This document shows positions 5,799 to 6,519 of a DNA stretch of 6,519 nucleotides, piece after piece. Location: positions 1 through 6,519 of the forward strand of contig JAIFMA010000107.1 in the NCBI GenBank assembly GCA_020048795.1. The letters are read 5' to 3'. Both the position numbers and the translations under genes were made by a program. How positions within the stretch are numbered: position 1 is the stretch's first letter; each line of letters begins with the position of its first letter. Source of the stretch: Rhodoferax sp. GTDB lineage: Bacteria; Pseudomonadota; Gammaproteobacteria; Burkholderiales; Burkholderiaceae_C. Below the pieces are notes generated by a model that saw only the letters and a program-made list of their open reading frames with translations, did no database searches and was not told the origin of the DNA.

Positions 5799-6519
5799 GG
5801 CGCCAGCAGCTTTGGCATCTGCTGGGTGGCACCCTGCGCCGACAGGTCATGCTCGGCATGGTGCTGACCGTGGCTTTGATGATGTCGCTGTTTGTCTGGG
5901 ACACGACCCGGCGCCAGCAGGCTGCCGTGGTGGCGCACCAGACCGAGCTGGCCGTGGCCATTGTGCGCAGCGTGGCCGTTACCGGCGCCACCCTGGTGGC
6001 GGCCCGTGACTTCAGCGGTCTGCAGGAAATTGTCCAGGGGTTGTCCAATTACCCTGATTTGCGCTACGCCATGGTGCTGAATCTGCGTGGGCAGGTGCTG
6101 GCCCATACCGAGCCAGAGCGGCGTGGGCAATACCTGACAGACCTGGCATCGGTGACCGGGCTGACGGTGCGACAGGCCGCACCTGATCTGGTTGAGGTGG
6201 TGATGCCGGTGCTGGTCAATGATCGGCCGATTGGCTGGATACGCGCCGGTCTGGCAGGCGATTCACTGAAAATCCGACTGGCCCAGGTGAGGCACAGCGG
6301 CATGGCCTACGCGGTGGTCGCGGTGGCACTGAGTATTGCCGTGGCGGCACTGGTGGCGGGCCTGTTGACGCGGCGTCTGACCGCCATCGCGCGGGTGGTC
6401 AGCCAGGTGCGTGCCGGTGGCAGCGGCTTGCGCGTGGTGGTTCAGGGCGATGACGAAGCCGCGCAACTGGGTCGCCAGTTCAATGCCATGCTCGATGCCC
6501 TGGACCAGCGTGACCAGGC
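5795..6519 (+). CDS. Membrane sensor protein with periplasmic domain and HAMP, 3'-incomplete
   Basis: The frame opens at the ATG overlapping the lipoprotein stop (ATGA, 5795-5798) and stays open to the window end, giving 241 codons of a longer gene. It starts MRRQQLWHLLGGTLRRQVM, then TM1 (about 17-35). A periplasmic domain (about 36-169) with LNLRGQVLAHTEPERRGQYL (95-114) and MPVLVNDRPIGWIRAGL (137-153) resembles Cache/PAS-like sensor folds. TM2 is about 171-190. A HAMP domain (about 191-240) contains TRRLTAIARVVSQVRAGG and GDDEAAQLGRQFNAMLDALD. The output domain is beyond the right edge. A histidine kinase, possibly hybrid, or a GGDEF/EAL enzyme is the likely choice; nothing here decides between them. 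The overlap with the binding lipoprotein indicates translational coupling and matched amounts of both proteins, fitting a receptor complex at the inner membrane. Confidence 0.85.
   Translation, partial: MRRQQLWHLLGGTLRRQVMLGMVLTVALMMSLFVWDTTRRQQAAVVAHQTELAVAIVRSVAVTGATLVAARDFSGLQEIVQGLSNYPDLRYAMVLNLRGQVLAHTEPERRGQYLTDLASVTGLTVRQAAPDLVEVVMPVLVNDRPIGWIRAGLAGDSLKIRLAQVRHSGMAYAVVAVALSIAVAALVAGLLTRRLTAIARVVSQVRAGGSGLRVVVQGDDEAAQLGRQFNAMLDALDQRDQ

Overview
The window looks like chromosomal DNA of a beta-proteobacterium, most likely Burkholderiales/Comamonadaceae (Rhodoferax- or Polaromonas-like). The signs are a GC-rich coding style, the tctC/tctDE arrangement, a Bug-family binding protein, and an intergenic stretch resembling a repeat I remember from that family. 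This placement is inference. No rRNA, tRNA, CRISPR array or insertion sequence was seen.

Left part (1-2936): a divergent tricarboxylate-uptake regulatory locus. On the minus strand is the start of tctC, the periplasmic substrate-binding protein of a tripartite tricarboxylate transporter; its reading frame breaks near codon 75 and its 3' end lies outside the window. A 95-bp gap containing a clear CTAG-type palindrome separates it from tctD (OmpR-type response regulator) and tctE (sensor kinase), which run rightwards with one base between them. In the classical model TctE senses tricarboxylates, phosphorylates TctD, and TctD switches on the divergent tctC operon.

Middle (2937-4880): a methyl-accepting chemotaxis protein on the minus strand, converging on tctE with only 4 bp between stop codons. 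A sigma-28 (FliA) flagellar-type promoter with exact spacing sits just upstream and fixes its start at 4515. The rest, to 4880, is non-coding. It holds a 9-bp stem inverted repeat, a stretch resembling a Comamonadaceae intergenic repeat, a 14-bp AT-rich palindrome, and a hairpin abutting the next start codon.

Right part (4881-6519): a two-gene unit with overlapping stop and start codons (ATGA). The first gene is a PhnD-like substrate-binding lipoprotein with Asp after the lipid Cys. The second is a membrane sensor (TM, periplasmic domain, TM, HAMP) cut off by the window end and open throughout the last 725 bases. No ABC permease or ATPase is visible beside them, so the lipoprotein probably serves as the ligand-binding partner of the sensor. 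This is the least described system in the window.

All three parts concern sensing of small molecules outside the cell: by a transporter's binding protein, two membrane sensors, a chemoreceptor and a dedicated binding lipoprotein.
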